DNA of 64,000 bases from Aricia agestis (lineage: Eukaryota; Arthropoda; Insecta; Lepidoptera; Lycaenidae). Of this stretch, positions 20,205 to 31,825 are shown piece by piece (position 1 is the stretch's first letter; every line of letters starts with the position of its first letter). A program made the position numbers and the translations under genes. Location of the stretch: positions 22,908,001 through 22,972,000 of the forward strand of contig NC_056428.1 of NCBI RefSeq assembly GCF_905147365.1. The letters are read 5' to 3'. The notes beneath the pieces were generated by a model that was given only the letters and a program-made list of their open reading frames with translations, was not told the origin of the DNA and made no database searches.

Positions 20205-20618
20205 TGGGATTATATTTTACGATTATTGTCATATTTCATTACCTTTACCTTTTAGGACAACGCAATAATTGTAATTACATTGACCCAAAAATTTTGTGGG
20301 CGCGGCTGAGGGATAGGCAGGATATTTTGAATAAATTTTCAGTTTTTTCTTTTATTGTGATGTACAATCCTGTAACATTTTATTTTAAGGAAAGTATAAC
20401 ACAAAGGTAGGATGTTTAAAATTTAAATTTTTTATAACTGGCGAATGTACGTTTGTACTGTATTCAAGTTAAAAATAAAAAGCATAAAAACCAAAAAATC
20501 CAGTAAGTTGGACTATCAAATTATTCGATGCAACATTTTCATCTCATATCGTAACATTGAATGAGGATAAAGATAAAAAATAAACAAACGTAGCATTAAA
20601 ATAAAAACACAAAATAAA
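20204..20618. other. no recognisable feature
   Basis: AT-rich DNA with one 68-codon ORF of no recognisable content beginning at the satellite edge. Confidence 0.4.
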
Positions 20619-20671
20619 CAAAGGTATAATTTATTTAATGTACAAAAGTATATTAAATAAATTATACCTTT
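20619..20671. repeat. hairpin, ~22 bp arms
   Basis: CAAAGGTATAATTTATTTAAT and ATTAAATAAATTATACCTTTG are exact reverse complements around a short loop. Confidence 0.8.
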
Positions 20672-21090
20672 GAATGAAATTTAAATCAATCCCATAGAAG
20701 TTGTTTAGTAAAGTGCGGCTCTTGAAATATATGAATTGCAAATGTTTTTTTTTAAATACGGTCGCTTTAATCGCGATATTTTTGAGACTCCCGACTCAGA
20801 AAATCAATTTGAGCTTCGCTTAGACTAGAGATGCAAACAAAGAAAACACTTTGGCTTTTATCTTTTTTTTATAATCTAATGTCTTTTCTTTCTTTAGTAT
20901 TGGCGCAATAAATAAAATTTACTGCCGGGAAAATGAGAGTTTCAAAAGGATTTTGTATTTTTTCATCAACGTTTTTAAGGATTTACTGATTAGCATTTTG
21001 TCTGTTACTACTGGCAATTATTATTTCAGATGGTAATTGTTTCATGGTAGAGAATGGCTTATGACAATAAGAGTCTGAAAATATATTAAC
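20672..21090. other. no recognisable feature
   Basis: AT-rich, no ORF of note, no repeat shared with the rest of the window. Confidence 0.4.
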
Positions 21091-21091
21091 A

Positions 21092-21440
21092 ACTAGATGT
21101 CCCGCGCGGCTTCGCCCGCGTAAATTAGGAATTTTCCCATAAAAAATAGCTCTTATGTCCCTACTCCCTTCACTTGGTTTACTCTATATCTGTGCCAAAT
21201 ATTGCCCTAAAAATTGCCCCAGTAGTTCGTAATTTCTAATATTTCCCCCGTTTTTCCATTATTTTTTTGAGTTTCTTCGGTCGTATTAGTCTCAGCGTGA
21301 TAGTATTAAATAGCCTATAGTCTTACTCGATAAATTAGCTATCTTACACTGAAATAAGTTTTTAAATCGGACCAGTAGTTCCTGAAATTAGCGCGTTCAA
21401 GCAAACATACTCTTAAGCAATATTAAGTATAGATTTTTTT
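21092..21440 (-). repeat. Helitron-like repeat with CTAGATGTCCCGCGCGG end
   Basis: Starts ACTAGATGTCCCGCGCGGCTTC and contains the ATTTCCCCCGTTTTTCC, AGCCTATAG, TCGGACCAGTAGTTCCTG and TTAGCGCGTTCAA blocks that are tandemly repeated at 47.9-48.5 kb. One monomer only. Confidence 0.65.
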
Positions 21441-21479
21441 CAATTAACAGGGTAATATAACAGATTATTTTTCATAGAC

Positions 21480-21880
21480 TTATAGGCTCATAGGAAACCG
21501 AAGTCACCACATGTTTCCATATAAATTTTGAGGAGTTCCCTCGATTACTTATGGATCCTTCATCAGATCACCACTTTTGTGAATATAATACCAAATTGGA
21601 ATGATACCCTATATACCAAAAGCAAAAATTTTGAATATCGGTTAACAAACGGCGGAGTAATCGTTGAACATAAGAAAACGAACATAACACCTCCCCCATT
21701 TTGAAAGTCGGTTAAAATTGTAGCTTATGTGTTATTCTGATGTATAAGCTATATTATTGTAAAGTTTCATAAAATCCGTTCAGTAGTTTTTGCGTGAAAG
21801 AGTAACAAACATCCATGCATCCACACACCCACACATCCATACATCCAAACAAACTTTCGCCTTTATAATATTAGTAGGAT
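21480..21880 (-). repeat. composite dispersed repeat with (ATCC)n
   Basis: Two pieces: GAGGAGTTCCCTCGATTAC...GAAAGTCGGTTAAAA, also present at 39430-39660, and CGTTCAGTAGTTTTTGCGTG...CACACATCCATACATCC...CTTTATAATATTAGTAGG, a Helitron-like 5' end with an ATCC-type microsatellite. Confidence 0.6.
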
Positions 21881-22072
21881 AATGACTGAAAATATAAATA
21901 GCAACTACATACTCGCAGAAATAAGTTTATCGCACATATTTTTTGAGATACAAATAGCCAACGATGTTTAATCGTGAAGAGTAGTACACTCAAAAAAATT
22001 ACTTTTTTCTGTCATACTTGAAGACGTTAATGGATGAAGTGGATAGCTAACATTTTATCTATATATTATATT

Positions 22073-22985
22073 AATACGCGACCGAAAAACTTTGGATCCC
22101 TTTTGACGAAAAATGCGGAAAAGGAGGTGAATGAAATTTTGCACTATAGGTAATAGTTTATATGGTGAAGGAGTGCATAGAGCTAATATTGTTTTGAAAT
22201 TATGCTTTTATCACACATTTTTTAACAAATAAATCATTACACACACTAGGAGATTTTGATTTACAAGCCTATACACACGAATTGTACTCTTTTATTTATG
22301 GTTGAAGTCTGTTGTCAAATTGAAAATAAATTTAGTTTTTAGGGTTCCGTACTCAAAGGGTAAAAACGGGACCCTATTACTAAGACTTCGATGTCTGTCT
22401 GTCCGTCTGTCTGTCAGTCTGTCTGTCTGTCTGTCAGCAGGCTGTATCTCAAGAACCGCTATAGGTAGATTTCTGAAATTTTCACCGATTGTGTATATCT
22501 GTTGCTGCTATAACAACAAATACTAAAAACAAAATAAATTAATTATATTATTAATCCCATACAACAAACGTATTTTTTTTGCTATTTTATGCTCGATATC
22601 AATAATGGCAATGGGTAGGCACTTGAAATGTTCACAAAATACTCAGTTGTATTTATTATTTAAATAATTAATAATAAAATTAAAAGAAATTAATAATTAA
22701 GGTGGGATCCATACTAAAAAACACATTTTTTTACCTTATTTTGCTTTTTAATGGTACGGAACCCTTCGTGCTCGAGTCCAACTTGCACTTGGCCGATTTT
22801 TTTTATTGAATCTTAAATACTGTTAGACAATTATTACACGGCCAGTCTGTCATCATATTTTGACCTTATTAATCTGAGACTGTCGCAGGAATTATGTCTA
22901 AAAATAATAAAGTTAATATTTTGACAATAGAATATCAATAGAAAAGCGTTAAAATTTGAAACTTATAATTTTTTTTTGAGGTCGA
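22073..22985 (-). mobile_element. dispersed element X, interrupted by a GGCCAAG element
   Basis: Outer parts 22073-22336 and ~22805-22985 match, in inverse orientation, the uninterrupted copy at 30903-31392: shared blocks include TTTGACGAAAAATG, GGTGAATGAAATTTTGC, GGTGAAGGAGTGCAT, ACTCTTTTATTTATGGTTGAAG, ACACGGCCAGTCTG and GGTCGAAATTCGACCATTGGGCGATCTCTAGT. The function and superfamily of X are unknown; the CTAGAGATCGCCC end is shared. Confidence 0.75.
22337..22804 (-). repeat. GGCCAAG-type element nested in element X
   Basis: Starts AGGGTTCCGTACTCAAAGGG, has a long GTCT/GTCC/GTCA run (22393-22440), and ends CGAGTCCAACTTGCACTTGG then CCGATTTT. Both junctions lie in T-rich sequence, so the target duplication cannot be set exactly. 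Confidence 0.8.
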
Positions 22986-23086
22986 AATTCGACCATTGGG
23001 CGATCTCTAGTAACTTATGATAATTCGAACAAACCTTGTAAATTACCTACTTAATCAACTGGCTAATATTTATATCTGGCTGCCGC

Positions 23087-23262
23087 AGGGCCCCCGTAAG
23101 GGCTACTGGCGCCTGTGTGCAAAAAAAGGATTTTGGCGCCCCTTTAGGCAAATTTTTTGGGACCTTGATTTTGGCGCCCCTAAAGATGGCAATTTGCCGC
23201 CCCTAGAGGATGGCGCCCGTGTGCATTGCACACATTGCACATATTATGGTAGCGGGGGCTGG
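23087..23262 (+). repeat. hAT-like MITE, diverged copy
   Basis: CAGGGCCCCCGTAAGG, TACTGGCGCCTGTGTGC, GATGGCGCCCGTGTGCATTG, CACACATTGCACAT and GTAGCGGGGGC are shared with the well-bounded copy at 47150-47325. The right terminus is shortened. Confidence 0.75.
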
Positions 23263-23299
23263 TATATATCTCTGTATACAGAAAATCTACATCTTATCC

Positions 23300-23482
23300 A
23301 TACTACAAATGTGAACGTCTGTCTGTTGCCTCTTCACGTCAAAAACGCTGAATCGATATTGCTGTTTGTTATGGAGATACTTTGAGTCCCAGGAACAAAG
23401 GACATTTTTATTCCGGAAAAATGTACGGTTGTCGTGCGATAAACTAATTTGGTGCAACGGAGTTGCGGGCGTCATCTAGTTT
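23300..23482 (+). repeat. GTCY-type Helitron-like repeat
   Basis: CGTCTGTCTGTTGCCTCTTC, GCTGAATCGATATTGCTG, GGAGATACTTTGAGTCCC, AAATGTACGGTTGTCG and the end GGAGTTGCGGGCGTCATCTAG. Confidence 0.68.
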
Positions 23483-23489
23483 TAAATAT

Positions 23490-25415
23490 TGTTTTGGTCC
23501 TAAAGCCACTATTTTGCAAATTAACTAAAATTTTCAAATTGTTTCTCATCTACTTTATCTTCAGTTGAGAAAAATGTGTAAAAAATTTGAACATACTGCT
23601 CATTACTCAGGTAATTTCTTATGAGCACATGATGATGATGTTAAGTGCAGAAGCTGCTAAGTTTTAACATTAACGGCAACTTTCAGTGTGCCCACGGGGA
23701 TAATTCTATGAAGATGTGTCACAGAAAACTTACACCCCACAAACGTACTACTAGCGACCACTACCAGAAGCAGTAGTACACTAATTTACTAAGGCCCAAT
23801 TTTGCCAGACTGGGTTAACTCTGAGTTAAATTATACTTCGGAGTTAAATTCTCATCATGTCTTGCACCACCGAGAGTTAGGAGTTAACCTCGTGTTAAAT
23901 TTTAAATTTTTAACCCACCGATTCGGGGCTAGTAATGTCAATTCTGAGATTTTAAGTTATTTACTTACATATTTTGTTGTGTTCAGTATTAGGTATCGGC
24001 TATTTATTATTCGTAGGGTACCGGCTTTATTTTGTGTTTAACCATGATTAATGAGTGGTGGTTATCTGATGATGATGAAGAAATTATCAAATACATTAGT
24101 TCGGACTCTTTTATTAGAAGGATTGCAGAACGGACCGATCTTTCTTACTCACAAAGAGACCAAGATTTTTATTGAAGATTTTGCCTAGAAAAATAATCTG
24201 TTCTCTTTTTATTAAATGAAATTAAAAAGTAATTGCAATAATATACAAATGAGAATAAAAAGTAAGTACCTACCAAAGTTTCAATTATTAGGGATTAGTG
24301 CGTCTTTAGTGAACTCCTAGTAAATTGGTAGACAAGATGAATGAAAAAGTGCAATGAATGAAATTCCTACAATATAATTAAATTTTATTTCATGAATGAA
24401 CATGACATATGCCTGGGTTAGTTGACTCTGGGATAAATTCTTCTGGCGGAATATATAGTATGAGTTAAAAATTAAAAACGTTAACACTGAGCTATTAAGC
24501 CCGGGGTCGTTTATTTACCTCAAAATTTTGGCACGAGTGGGCCAAACTAGTTTTTCCCACTCTGTATTGACTTTTATATCGTATTCATTAATTTAATTCA
24601 TCCTAATGCAATGACATCTTCAATTCCAATACAGTTAAATATTGCTAAGATTATGATAGAAATAAATGATTACACTGTTCACAAATAAAATAAAAAATGT
24701 ACTTACTACATAATTCAAAATCAAAAATGATAGAATATCTAGATATATTCAGTGCTTGCACTGAAATTTTAAACATTAAATTAGAAATTAAGCACAGGTC
24801 CAAATGTAAAACCAATAATAGAAAATTCACAACTAATAGTATTCTCACAATTACTAAACTGACTCGTGTTTTACTGGAGCTTAAAATTAATCAGTGCAAT
24901 ACCTTCAAATTATACAAGTTCATCCTTTATACTACATAGTTATACGAAAGGGAAGTCTCATCATTGATTTTCGGAGGTCCCACTTGAACTAAACACATTC
25001 GAAACTAAAGACCCTTCCCGTTTCCCAGGGTACTCAAGATTCGGGAAGTTACGTCGTGTATTATATTGCCATAGTTTGAAAGTATTTCTCGTGTATTTAT
25101 AAGTATCTTGGTAATATAATGTTATTGAAAAACTTTCCAACTAAAGTATAAACGCGCAACGAGCATCTTTTAGTACTGCATCTTTTATAGTGAATTTTGT
25201 ATAAGAGATACACACCACACACTTAAGTATCATTGTTTCGTTTTCCTTCACTCTGTATAAATATATAAAGTTGCATGTATACGAAGCCCTGAAAATTTAA
25301 TCAAACATAAAATAATAAAAAAGCATTTTCTGATAGGCGCCCGATCAAATCAACAAGCTGAGGTCTTGCCGTATTTCTACCAAACCCTAAAGGGGTTGAT
25401 AAAATATTTGCTTTA
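23490..25415. other. 1.9 kb mostly unassigned DNA
   Basis: A GGGTTAACTCTGAGTTAAAT / GAGAGTTAGGAGTTAACCTCG arrangement at ~23810-23905 and a related GGTTAGTTGACTCTGGG at ~24415 suggest relics of a foldback element. The rest is AT-rich with short ORFs (for example 24697-24939) that I do not recognise. Confidence 0.4.
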
Positions 25416-25419
25416 AGGG

Positions 25420-25775
25420 CCTCCTCACACTGACAGTTTATGGGCGGAGCGATGGCGCGGCGGCCATGAGATCACAGGCCTCTAACCGAGGCGGGTTCAC
25501 AACGCTCGCTAGACGTATCACCTGGCAACCGCTCCTCCCGCTAATCGACAGCGATGATCACAGGATCATGAATATGATAAGGCCGTACAGTGTTAATAAA
25601 ATACTTACTTTAGAAGGCTTTATCACATTGGTTGTTTACGAGCGGAGCGATTGCGTGGCAGTAACTAGATCATAGGTGTTTGATCGCGGCGAACACGCGG
25701 TGGATTCGCGGAGCTCGTTAGATGTATGGGCGCTATAACCCCTACACCGCCAGTATGATAAGGCCCTAAGTCAGT
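25420..25775. repeat. tandem pair of ~175 bp repeats
   Basis: Two diverged direct copies: GGGCGGAGCGATGGCGCGGC..CATGAGATCACAGG..GGTTCACAACGCTCGCTAGACGTAT..ATGATAAGGCCGT and GAGCGGAGCGATTGCGTGGC..CTAGATCATAGG..GGATTCGCGGAGCTCGTTAGATGTAT..ATGATAAGGCCCTA. Probably two MITE copies inserted or duplicated side by side. Confidence 0.6.
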
Positions 25776-26034
25776 CGACTAGGCACGAATTTCCACAAAA
25801 AGCAAAATGAGCTTGCTCCGCCACCCAATAGAAAAATTGGCAAAATATTTGTTGTATGCCAAAAATACAGACGAAACTACCCCGAATAGCTCAGCAAGAT
25901 AAAGTTAAAATATTTGCTGATAAATCAGCGCGATAGTGTTTGATTTTCATTCCAGGAATTTTAAAGAAAAGTTGAAATTGATGTGTATGAATATTGTCAA
26001 TAACCACTTATAATGATATAGTGACTGATGCGAG

Positions 26035-26115
26035 TTTTCACGTGAAATCACGGAATTCCAAATACGGAAAACGAATTCAGAAATCGCATACGGAAAACAT
26101 TTATGTATGCGGCCC
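26035..26115. repeat. fragment of GCATACGGAAAACG MITE family
   Basis: CGGAATTCCAAATACGGAAAACGAATTC and CGCATACGGAAAACATTTATG..GCGGCC match the element at 60084-60386; one arm only. Confidence 0.5.
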
Positions 26116-26119
26116 ACCT

Positions 26120-26660
26120 TATCTTATTATCTTATATCTTTAAACGAGCACAATATATCAAATAGCTTGGTCAATTAGCTAGTAGAGTATAATATGGTAT
26201 AGCGAAATGATGATGATTATCATTGATTTTGATTACACGTCTAGTTGATCGATGTTGATGTTTACGATTTTCTTCTTTAAAAAATATTCCATGTAATTAT
26301 TTTATTCGAACGATCTAAAATGTTGTAGAACACTTCTACACAATATATTTAAATATATTTAGAATAAGATGGCACCTGCGATACGCCGAAAGAAGACAGA
26401 TATTATAAGCATTATTTTATAATAATATTAGTAAGGGTTTTAAAGATTCTGGGAACTCTAGTCTGGGAGAGCCGAGACTCACGTAATATCTTTTATCATC
26501 AAACATCAAAGTACTTTTAATTAAAAATGGTTCGAATTCTTCGTCAATTTAATTAACAATTTACACATAATTATTCACTGAAGTCGAGAAATATTGTTTT
26601 CGACAGTATTTAAATATTGTATTAAACGATTATTATCTTTCATGTTCTATCAGAAAAAAA
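26120..26660. other. no recognisable feature
   Basis: AT-rich; no ORF or repeat that I can support. Confidence 0.4.
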
Positions 26661-26663
26661 TAT

Positions 26664-26800
26664 TTATAGGCAGACGGCGGACCTATGTAATTTGGTTGGG
26701 CAAAGTCGACAAGGACTGACATACTTTGTTCGGGTTGTGACCTGTATTACTTCGAACCCGAAAATATTACATCGGACAGCCGTTTGTCTGCTCATAAATG
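26664..26800. repeat. palindromic MITE
   Basis: TTATAGGCAGACGGCGGACC..ATGTAAT at the left mirrors ATTACATCGGACAGCCGTTTGTCTGCTCATAA at the right; inner GTTCGGGTTGTGACC..TTCGAACCCGAA adds a second inverted pair. Confidence 0.6.
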
Positions 26801-27275
26801 AATTTCTCTTATGGTAAAATAACTGATTTTTCTAGAGCATTTAGTCAAAATTAACATCTTGACTGGGATAACTCCTAGCGACATCTCCTTCGCGATGAAT
26901 TATGACCAATAATTGACATTTTCTCAACTAAATATTTGTCAGCATCGTACGCACCGAACGCACCGAATAGTACACGAAATGCGGCGCGTACGGTGCGGAC
27001 GAATGTATGAGGTTTCACATCATAATATTATAAAACGAAGCTTGCTGATAAATGTTCGATTGCCTTAATCTGTCGAATGTTTAAAAAATGACTAAAAGGT
27101 CTGATTTTTAGTTGCCGAACTTGAATAATAATGAGTAGGCACTAAAACATCCAAACTGCTAAATATACTCGTGTATAATATTGAATGTACTGTAACTTCT
27201 CAGTGGAAATTGTGGAAAGTGTTTCACAGTAAAAATATACACTGTTCATGCACTTCATTTATTAATTTATTTTAT
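26801..27275. other. no recognisable feature
   Basis: Contains a CGTACGCACCGAACGCACCG / GCGCGTACGGTGCGGACG quasi-palindrome at ~26947-27003; otherwise unassigned. Confidence 0.4.
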
Positions 27276-27276
27276 T

Positions 27277-27368
27277 ACAACAATTATGTTTCACACCCGG
27301 TTTTGATAGAATCATCATCAGGACACCTGGACGCACCATCGAAACCGGCCGTGTGGAACATAATTGTA
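27277..27368. repeat. inverted repeat, 24 bp arms
   Basis: ACAATTATGTTTCACACCCGGTTT pairs with AAACCGGCCGTGTGGAACATAATTGT (one extra base on the right arm). Followed at ~27410 by CCTCCTCCTTTTTTGGAAGTC, a phrase shared with repeats at 34353 and 39620. Confidence 0.6.
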
Positions 27369-27449
27369 ATAAAAATAAAAAATATCCACACTCCACAGAC
27401 AAACGTATTTAACCTCCTCCTTTTTTGGAAGTCAGTTAAAAATGTATGA

Positions 27450-29055
27450 AAAGTGTTATAAGTGCATCAAAAGTGTATTATTATTACTGAGAAACTGCTA
27501 AATGTTTAGTTTTCTTGATTTCATAATATTATACAACAGTATTTTATCACTAATTTTATAATCATACTTTTATCTTCGCCACTTTTAAATTCATCGCAAT
27601 AATATTGTTCGAGTAATCCCACTGTCCATATTGTAAGTAATTAATGTTTCATCGGTGTACTACATGACAGGACTCGATGGAATTCAAATATTTTATTTTT
27701 GAATTCCATGGAATTCCATCGATTATCCAATTTAGTTTGTTATTAATTGTCTGCATGTTGATTAAAGCTAAGCTTTGTCTAGAAATATACCTCAACACAA
27801 TTTTGAACCTGAGTTTGAAATTAGATTTCAATTATTCTTAAGCCAATGAAGATTTAATTCATGTAATCCATGGATTATTTTACCTACGCTTGATTAATTA
27901 TTCTAATATAAAATATATTTAAACGCAGTAGCTATAAATATTTTAATCTAAAAACTAATCCAAATAAACGCATATAAATGTGAGTATTTCAGTCTAACTA
28001 TATTTCAGTTACGTGTTGCTAAAATTGACATATTTAATCGGGTTTAACGACACGTTTTGTAAAAAATGTGTGTCACTTACACCCTCGTGTGGGGACAAAT
28101 TAAAATATACCCCCAAGGAACCGTAAAGAAGAACTGTCGTTAACTAAACTTGACGCCCGTCTCAAAAACATAACTCACGTTCTTGCTCAACATGAAATTC
28201 AGCGTAAAGTAAATCTCACGAGTTTCTGCCAAATAATCAGCAGAGTTACATAATTTAGTCAAAATTGCGACCATTGCGGGTAAAATTTAGCACACCGCTT
28301 GATAAAAATCCTCGAGTTAACTACAATATATTATATTACTCCGCCGCGGGCTAAACCTAATTGTAATTTTGTATCACATTAGAAATCTGTACTTTTTCAG
28401 TATAAAAAGCATCCTATTATGTGTAAGACCAAAGATTAAATTAAGAACATAACAAATAAATTATCATAACCGAAAGAAGATTTTACGTAAATAATAATAC
28501 AATTACTTTCTTTACAAGATATATAAAAATTGGCTTGCTAATTTATTATACAGGACATGCGACATGACATTCATTTATTACTATATTATAATGTCAATTC
28601 CATGTTCTCTCTTGACGAGAGATTCAAGAATGTGTTAATAACAAATATTACATGATTTATTTGTAATTAATATTTTATTAACATGATGTATTATTAATAA
28701 ATATTACAAGTACTGCTTTATAATAACACTTGTATATTTATTAATCTTTGACGGTAGTGGTACAAATTGATATAATATTTTGACGAGTAAGATATTGAAC
28801 CTTCCGTTTATTGTGTTGCTTGTTCAAGACATCTGTTGCTCCGACCCTGTATCAAACCTTATTCGTAGAATGCCGACAAGCACCCGCGTCTCCAGTAAAT
28901 GATGATGGGCAATCTCCATAATGATGAGATGCAAAAGTGTGGTAAACCAATAAATTGTAAAAAATAAAATTGTCGAGGAAAATTAAAAAGTGTGGAAGCA
29001 ATTGGATTGGAATAATTTGAGATGAGCGAGTAAATAGGTCTACATCTGCATCCGC
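27450..29055. other. 1.6 kb without a recognisable feature
   Basis: AT-rich single-copy-looking DNA. A short quasi-palindrome GGAATTCAAATATTTTATTTTTGAATTCC lies at ~27679. No gene seen. Confidence 0.4.
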
Positions 29056-29060
29056 CACGT

Positions 29061-29323
29061 TCCTTCCACTTGCCACCACCAAAACGACATCACCGGTGGT
29101 GTCATATGGAATCTTTATTCCATATTATGATACCATCCTAGTGGTGTCGAATGAACATTTGAGTGACTGATAAATATAAACTTTACTGCTTGAACTTATA
29201 TGGAGTTTTCATATCAACAACTAAGCAACTATGTCACATCACTAACAGTCGGTGGTGTCATATGGACTAGAGATTCCATAATATGATACCACCAGTGGTG
29301 TCATTTTGGTGGTGTCAAGTGGA
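29061..29323. repeat. palindromic MITE with GGTGGTGTC repeats
   Basis: CCACTTGCCACCACCAAAACG and GGTGGTGTCATATGGAATC at the left mirror GATTCCATAATATGATACCACC and TTTTGGTGGTGTCAAGTGG at the right. The GGTGGTGTC word occurs in both orientations several times. Confidence 0.7.
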
Positions 29324-29334
29324 ATGATCGAGAA

Positions 29335-29715
29335 GTTATGATTTGATGATGATGAATAATAATTATGATCATCACCAAAATAATAATATTCTCAAAAAAT
29401 GTTGACAAACGTCGTTAAATATTAGCTCAATATGAAATAATGCATTTATGTATCATGACACTAACATTAAAAAAAATTACTACGAGCCGTTTTAATCAAA
29501 TAAAATAAAATGAGCATAATAAAAATATAGATTAAATAATATTCACTAAAAACATTTATAGTATTCTCAAAAATAATATTTTGAAATCAAATTGTCCCAA
29601 AAACACGTTACAACCTGAATAACAAAATCCATTAAGCGCAAAGAAAACAATAATTGAATTGCAGCGAATTGAAAATTTCAATAAGCACACACTTCCATTA
29701 GGATAATAAGCGAAA
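29335..29715. other. no recognisable feature
   Basis: AT-rich DNA ahead of the GC-rich island; nothing supportable. Confidence 0.4.
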
Positions 29716-29719
29716 TTCG

Positions 29720-30125
29720 GGAGCAACAGTTTGTCGCGGCAAGGGCTCGCGAAAATGGCGGATCCAGGATTATGACCGCTTAAACGAAAAGTAAAAGTGA
29801 ACGAATCGCTCGATACCGACCTACCTGTTGCGGCGTCGCTTTCTTAAACTTTTCGCGCCCAATTAACTACTTACCGGAAGTGCTGGGCTGCGCTTCGGTG
29901 GCACCGCTGTACCTTTTGACAACTTTTATGACACTTGAAAACAGTTTGACGACTTTTTGGTAACTGTTGGGGAAGAACTACATAGCTCGTAACGCGAGTA
30001 TCGAGCCGGGTCGCGACGTGCGACCAACGAGACGAGAAGCGAAACAGTGAACGCGCTTGCCTCTGTCCCTGTAGCCCGACCCCCGCGCGCCGCCATCCCA
30101 CCCCCTCACCCTGCCAACACCTATC
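29720..30125. promoter_or_regulatory. GC-rich island, possible host promoter or first exon
   Basis: A CpG-containing, C/G-rich block (TTGTCGCGGCAAGGGCTCGC, GGCGTCGCTTTC, CGCGCGCCGCCATCCCACCC) stands out from AT-rich surroundings and contains none of the repeats seen elsewhere in the window. Minus-strand open stretches cover it but encode nothing that I recognise. It could be a promoter/5' exon of a gene whose other exons lie outside or are too short to see. Confidence 0.25.
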
Positions 30126-30347
30126 CTAACCCGGTGCGCCAAATTACAATATTTTTGATATATCAGAAAACATAAGAAATACAGCTGCAGAGCAACAGTT
30201 ATCAAGAAATACATTCAATCTTTCGTTCGATTGATTTAGACATTTTTCTTTGAAGTACCAAAATTATTTCAGAATGTTAGGACAAATATCAACATGTAAT
30301 CTTATTTTTTTTTTTATTTAATTAAAATTTATTATCATTTTATTAAT

Positions 30348-30602
30348 ATGTCTAATTATACTCACATATCTTTGAAACCTGGTCTCATTCGAGGAAATTA
30401 TTATGATCGCTTAATTACCTTAATAATTAACATAAATCAAGCGAGAGATATTTATCATAAAAACTATAGCCAGCTAAATGTATTCAAAAGAAGTAAATTA
30501 CAACGTAATAAAGCTCTAACGCGATTAATTCGAAGTCCATATTTAAATGAAATCACAACGCCGAGTCGAATTACTCTTTACAAAAATATTCATGAAATCT
30601 AA
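30348..30602 (+). CDS. hypothetical 84-residue ORF
   Basis: ATG-started frame of 84 codons, basic (many Arg/Lys) with an Ile/Tyr/Asn-rich composition that mirrors the local AT content. No signal peptide, membrane segment or recognisable motif. The codons are not strikingly non-random, and no partner gene lies nearby. It may be a chance ORF in AT-rich DNA; I keep it only because it has an ATG, is unrelated to the repeats and is not an overlap of another feature. Confidence 0.2.
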   Translation: MSNYTHISLKPGLIRGNYYDRLITLIININQARDIYHKNYSQLNVFKRSKLQRNKALTRLIRSPYLNEITTPSRITLYKNIHEI

Positions 30603-30902
30603 AATTAACGGTAAATCTAAGTTTATCATTGGATTAAAAAGTCAAAATATTACATAATAATTGTAAAATTTTAAAAGTTGTATTTACATATTTTTATTTA
30701 ATAAAATTTTAATTGAATTTTATCGTCATTGTCCTATTTAAATTTAGAGTCCTTGATGACATCATTATTTTATTTCAGATAGAGAAACCTATGACTGAGC
30801 ATTAGATAGGTTAAAGTACTGAAATTAATATAATATAGGCACGTACCTATTGTCTAAAAAAGTACATTCAATCTTTTAAATAGAAACATAATAATCATAA
30901 CT

Positions 30903-31392
30903 AGAGATCGCCTAATGGTCGAAATTCGACCTTAGTTTCAACAACATTAGGGCTACGACCTATATTTTGTAAAAAAATATTAACTTTATCATTTTTTTTT
31001 CAACTCTTGTTTTTGGGACTCAACTAATCTCAGACTGGCCGTGTAAGCATTGTCTAATAGTATCTTAGATTCAATAAAAAAAAAAACTATAATCCATTTT
31101 CAATTTGTCAACTTGTTGTTAACAGACTTCAACCATAAATAAAAGAGTATAATTCGTATGTATAGGCCTGTCACTCAAAAATCTGTCATTTCTCATGTAT
31201 GTGTGTTGTAGTGTGTGTAATGTTTTATTTGTTAAAAAAATATACGATAAAAGCATAATTTCAAAATAATATACGCTCGATGCACTCCTTCACCATATTA
31301 TGCACTATAACTTTGCAAAATTTCATTCACCTGCGTTTCCCCATTTTTCGTCAAAAGGGATACAAAGTTTTTGGCTCACGTATTAATACACG
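30903..31392 (+). repeat. dispersed element X, uninterrupted copy
   Basis: Inverse-orientation relative of 22073-22985 without the GGCCAAG insertion: ACTAGAGATCGCCTAATGG, TCGAAATTCGACC, CAGACTGGCCGTGT, TTAGATTCAATAAAAAAAA, then TTTTCAATTTGTCAAC, CTTCAACCATAAATAAAAGAG, ATGCACTCCTTCACCATA, TTTCATTCACCT and TTCGTCAAAAGGGATAC. The A-run at ~31077-31087 marks the empty site. Confidence 0.75.
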
Positions 31393-31576
31393 TATTGTCT
31401 AAAAAAGTACATTCAATCTTTTAATAAGGTACATAATAATTATAATGCTACCAAAATAATCTAGTATACAGTAGACAGTAGAGTATGACATTTTGTTTGA
31501 AATTATTTATATGGACTGGATTGACGAGGGCTTATTTTGATAAGAATTGTGTCTGTGCAGTATCTACTTAGGGCGA

Positions 31577-31634
31577 GGCCACAACACTGCGTTGCGGTGT
31601 GGTATCGCAAAAATTTCAACGCAGTGCTGTGGCC
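31577..31634. repeat. short inverted repeat
   Basis: AGGCCACAACACTGCGTTG pairs with CAACGCAGTGCTGTGGCCT around GCGGTGTGGTATCGC; about 19 bp arms. Confidence 0.65.
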
Positions 31635-31825
31635 TGATACGCCAAAATCAAAATGTATGGTTTCCGATAGTAAAATCATCAGCGTACTAAGGTGATGCGT
31701 TTATAAAATGTTAAAAATAATTTCATATTTAAGTTTAGTAACAATATAAATTGTATAAGTTACTAAACGAAACTGCACCTCCTTAAAAATCCACTTACTC
31801 TATAGTAATATATAATTCATTAGTA

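Noticed and set aside
23017..23385. 122-codon ORF
   Set aside because: Crosses a hAT-like MITE and a Helitron-like repeat; no protein features.
28852..29082. 76-codon minus-strand ORF
   Set aside because: No motif, partly overlaps a palindromic MITE; likely chance.
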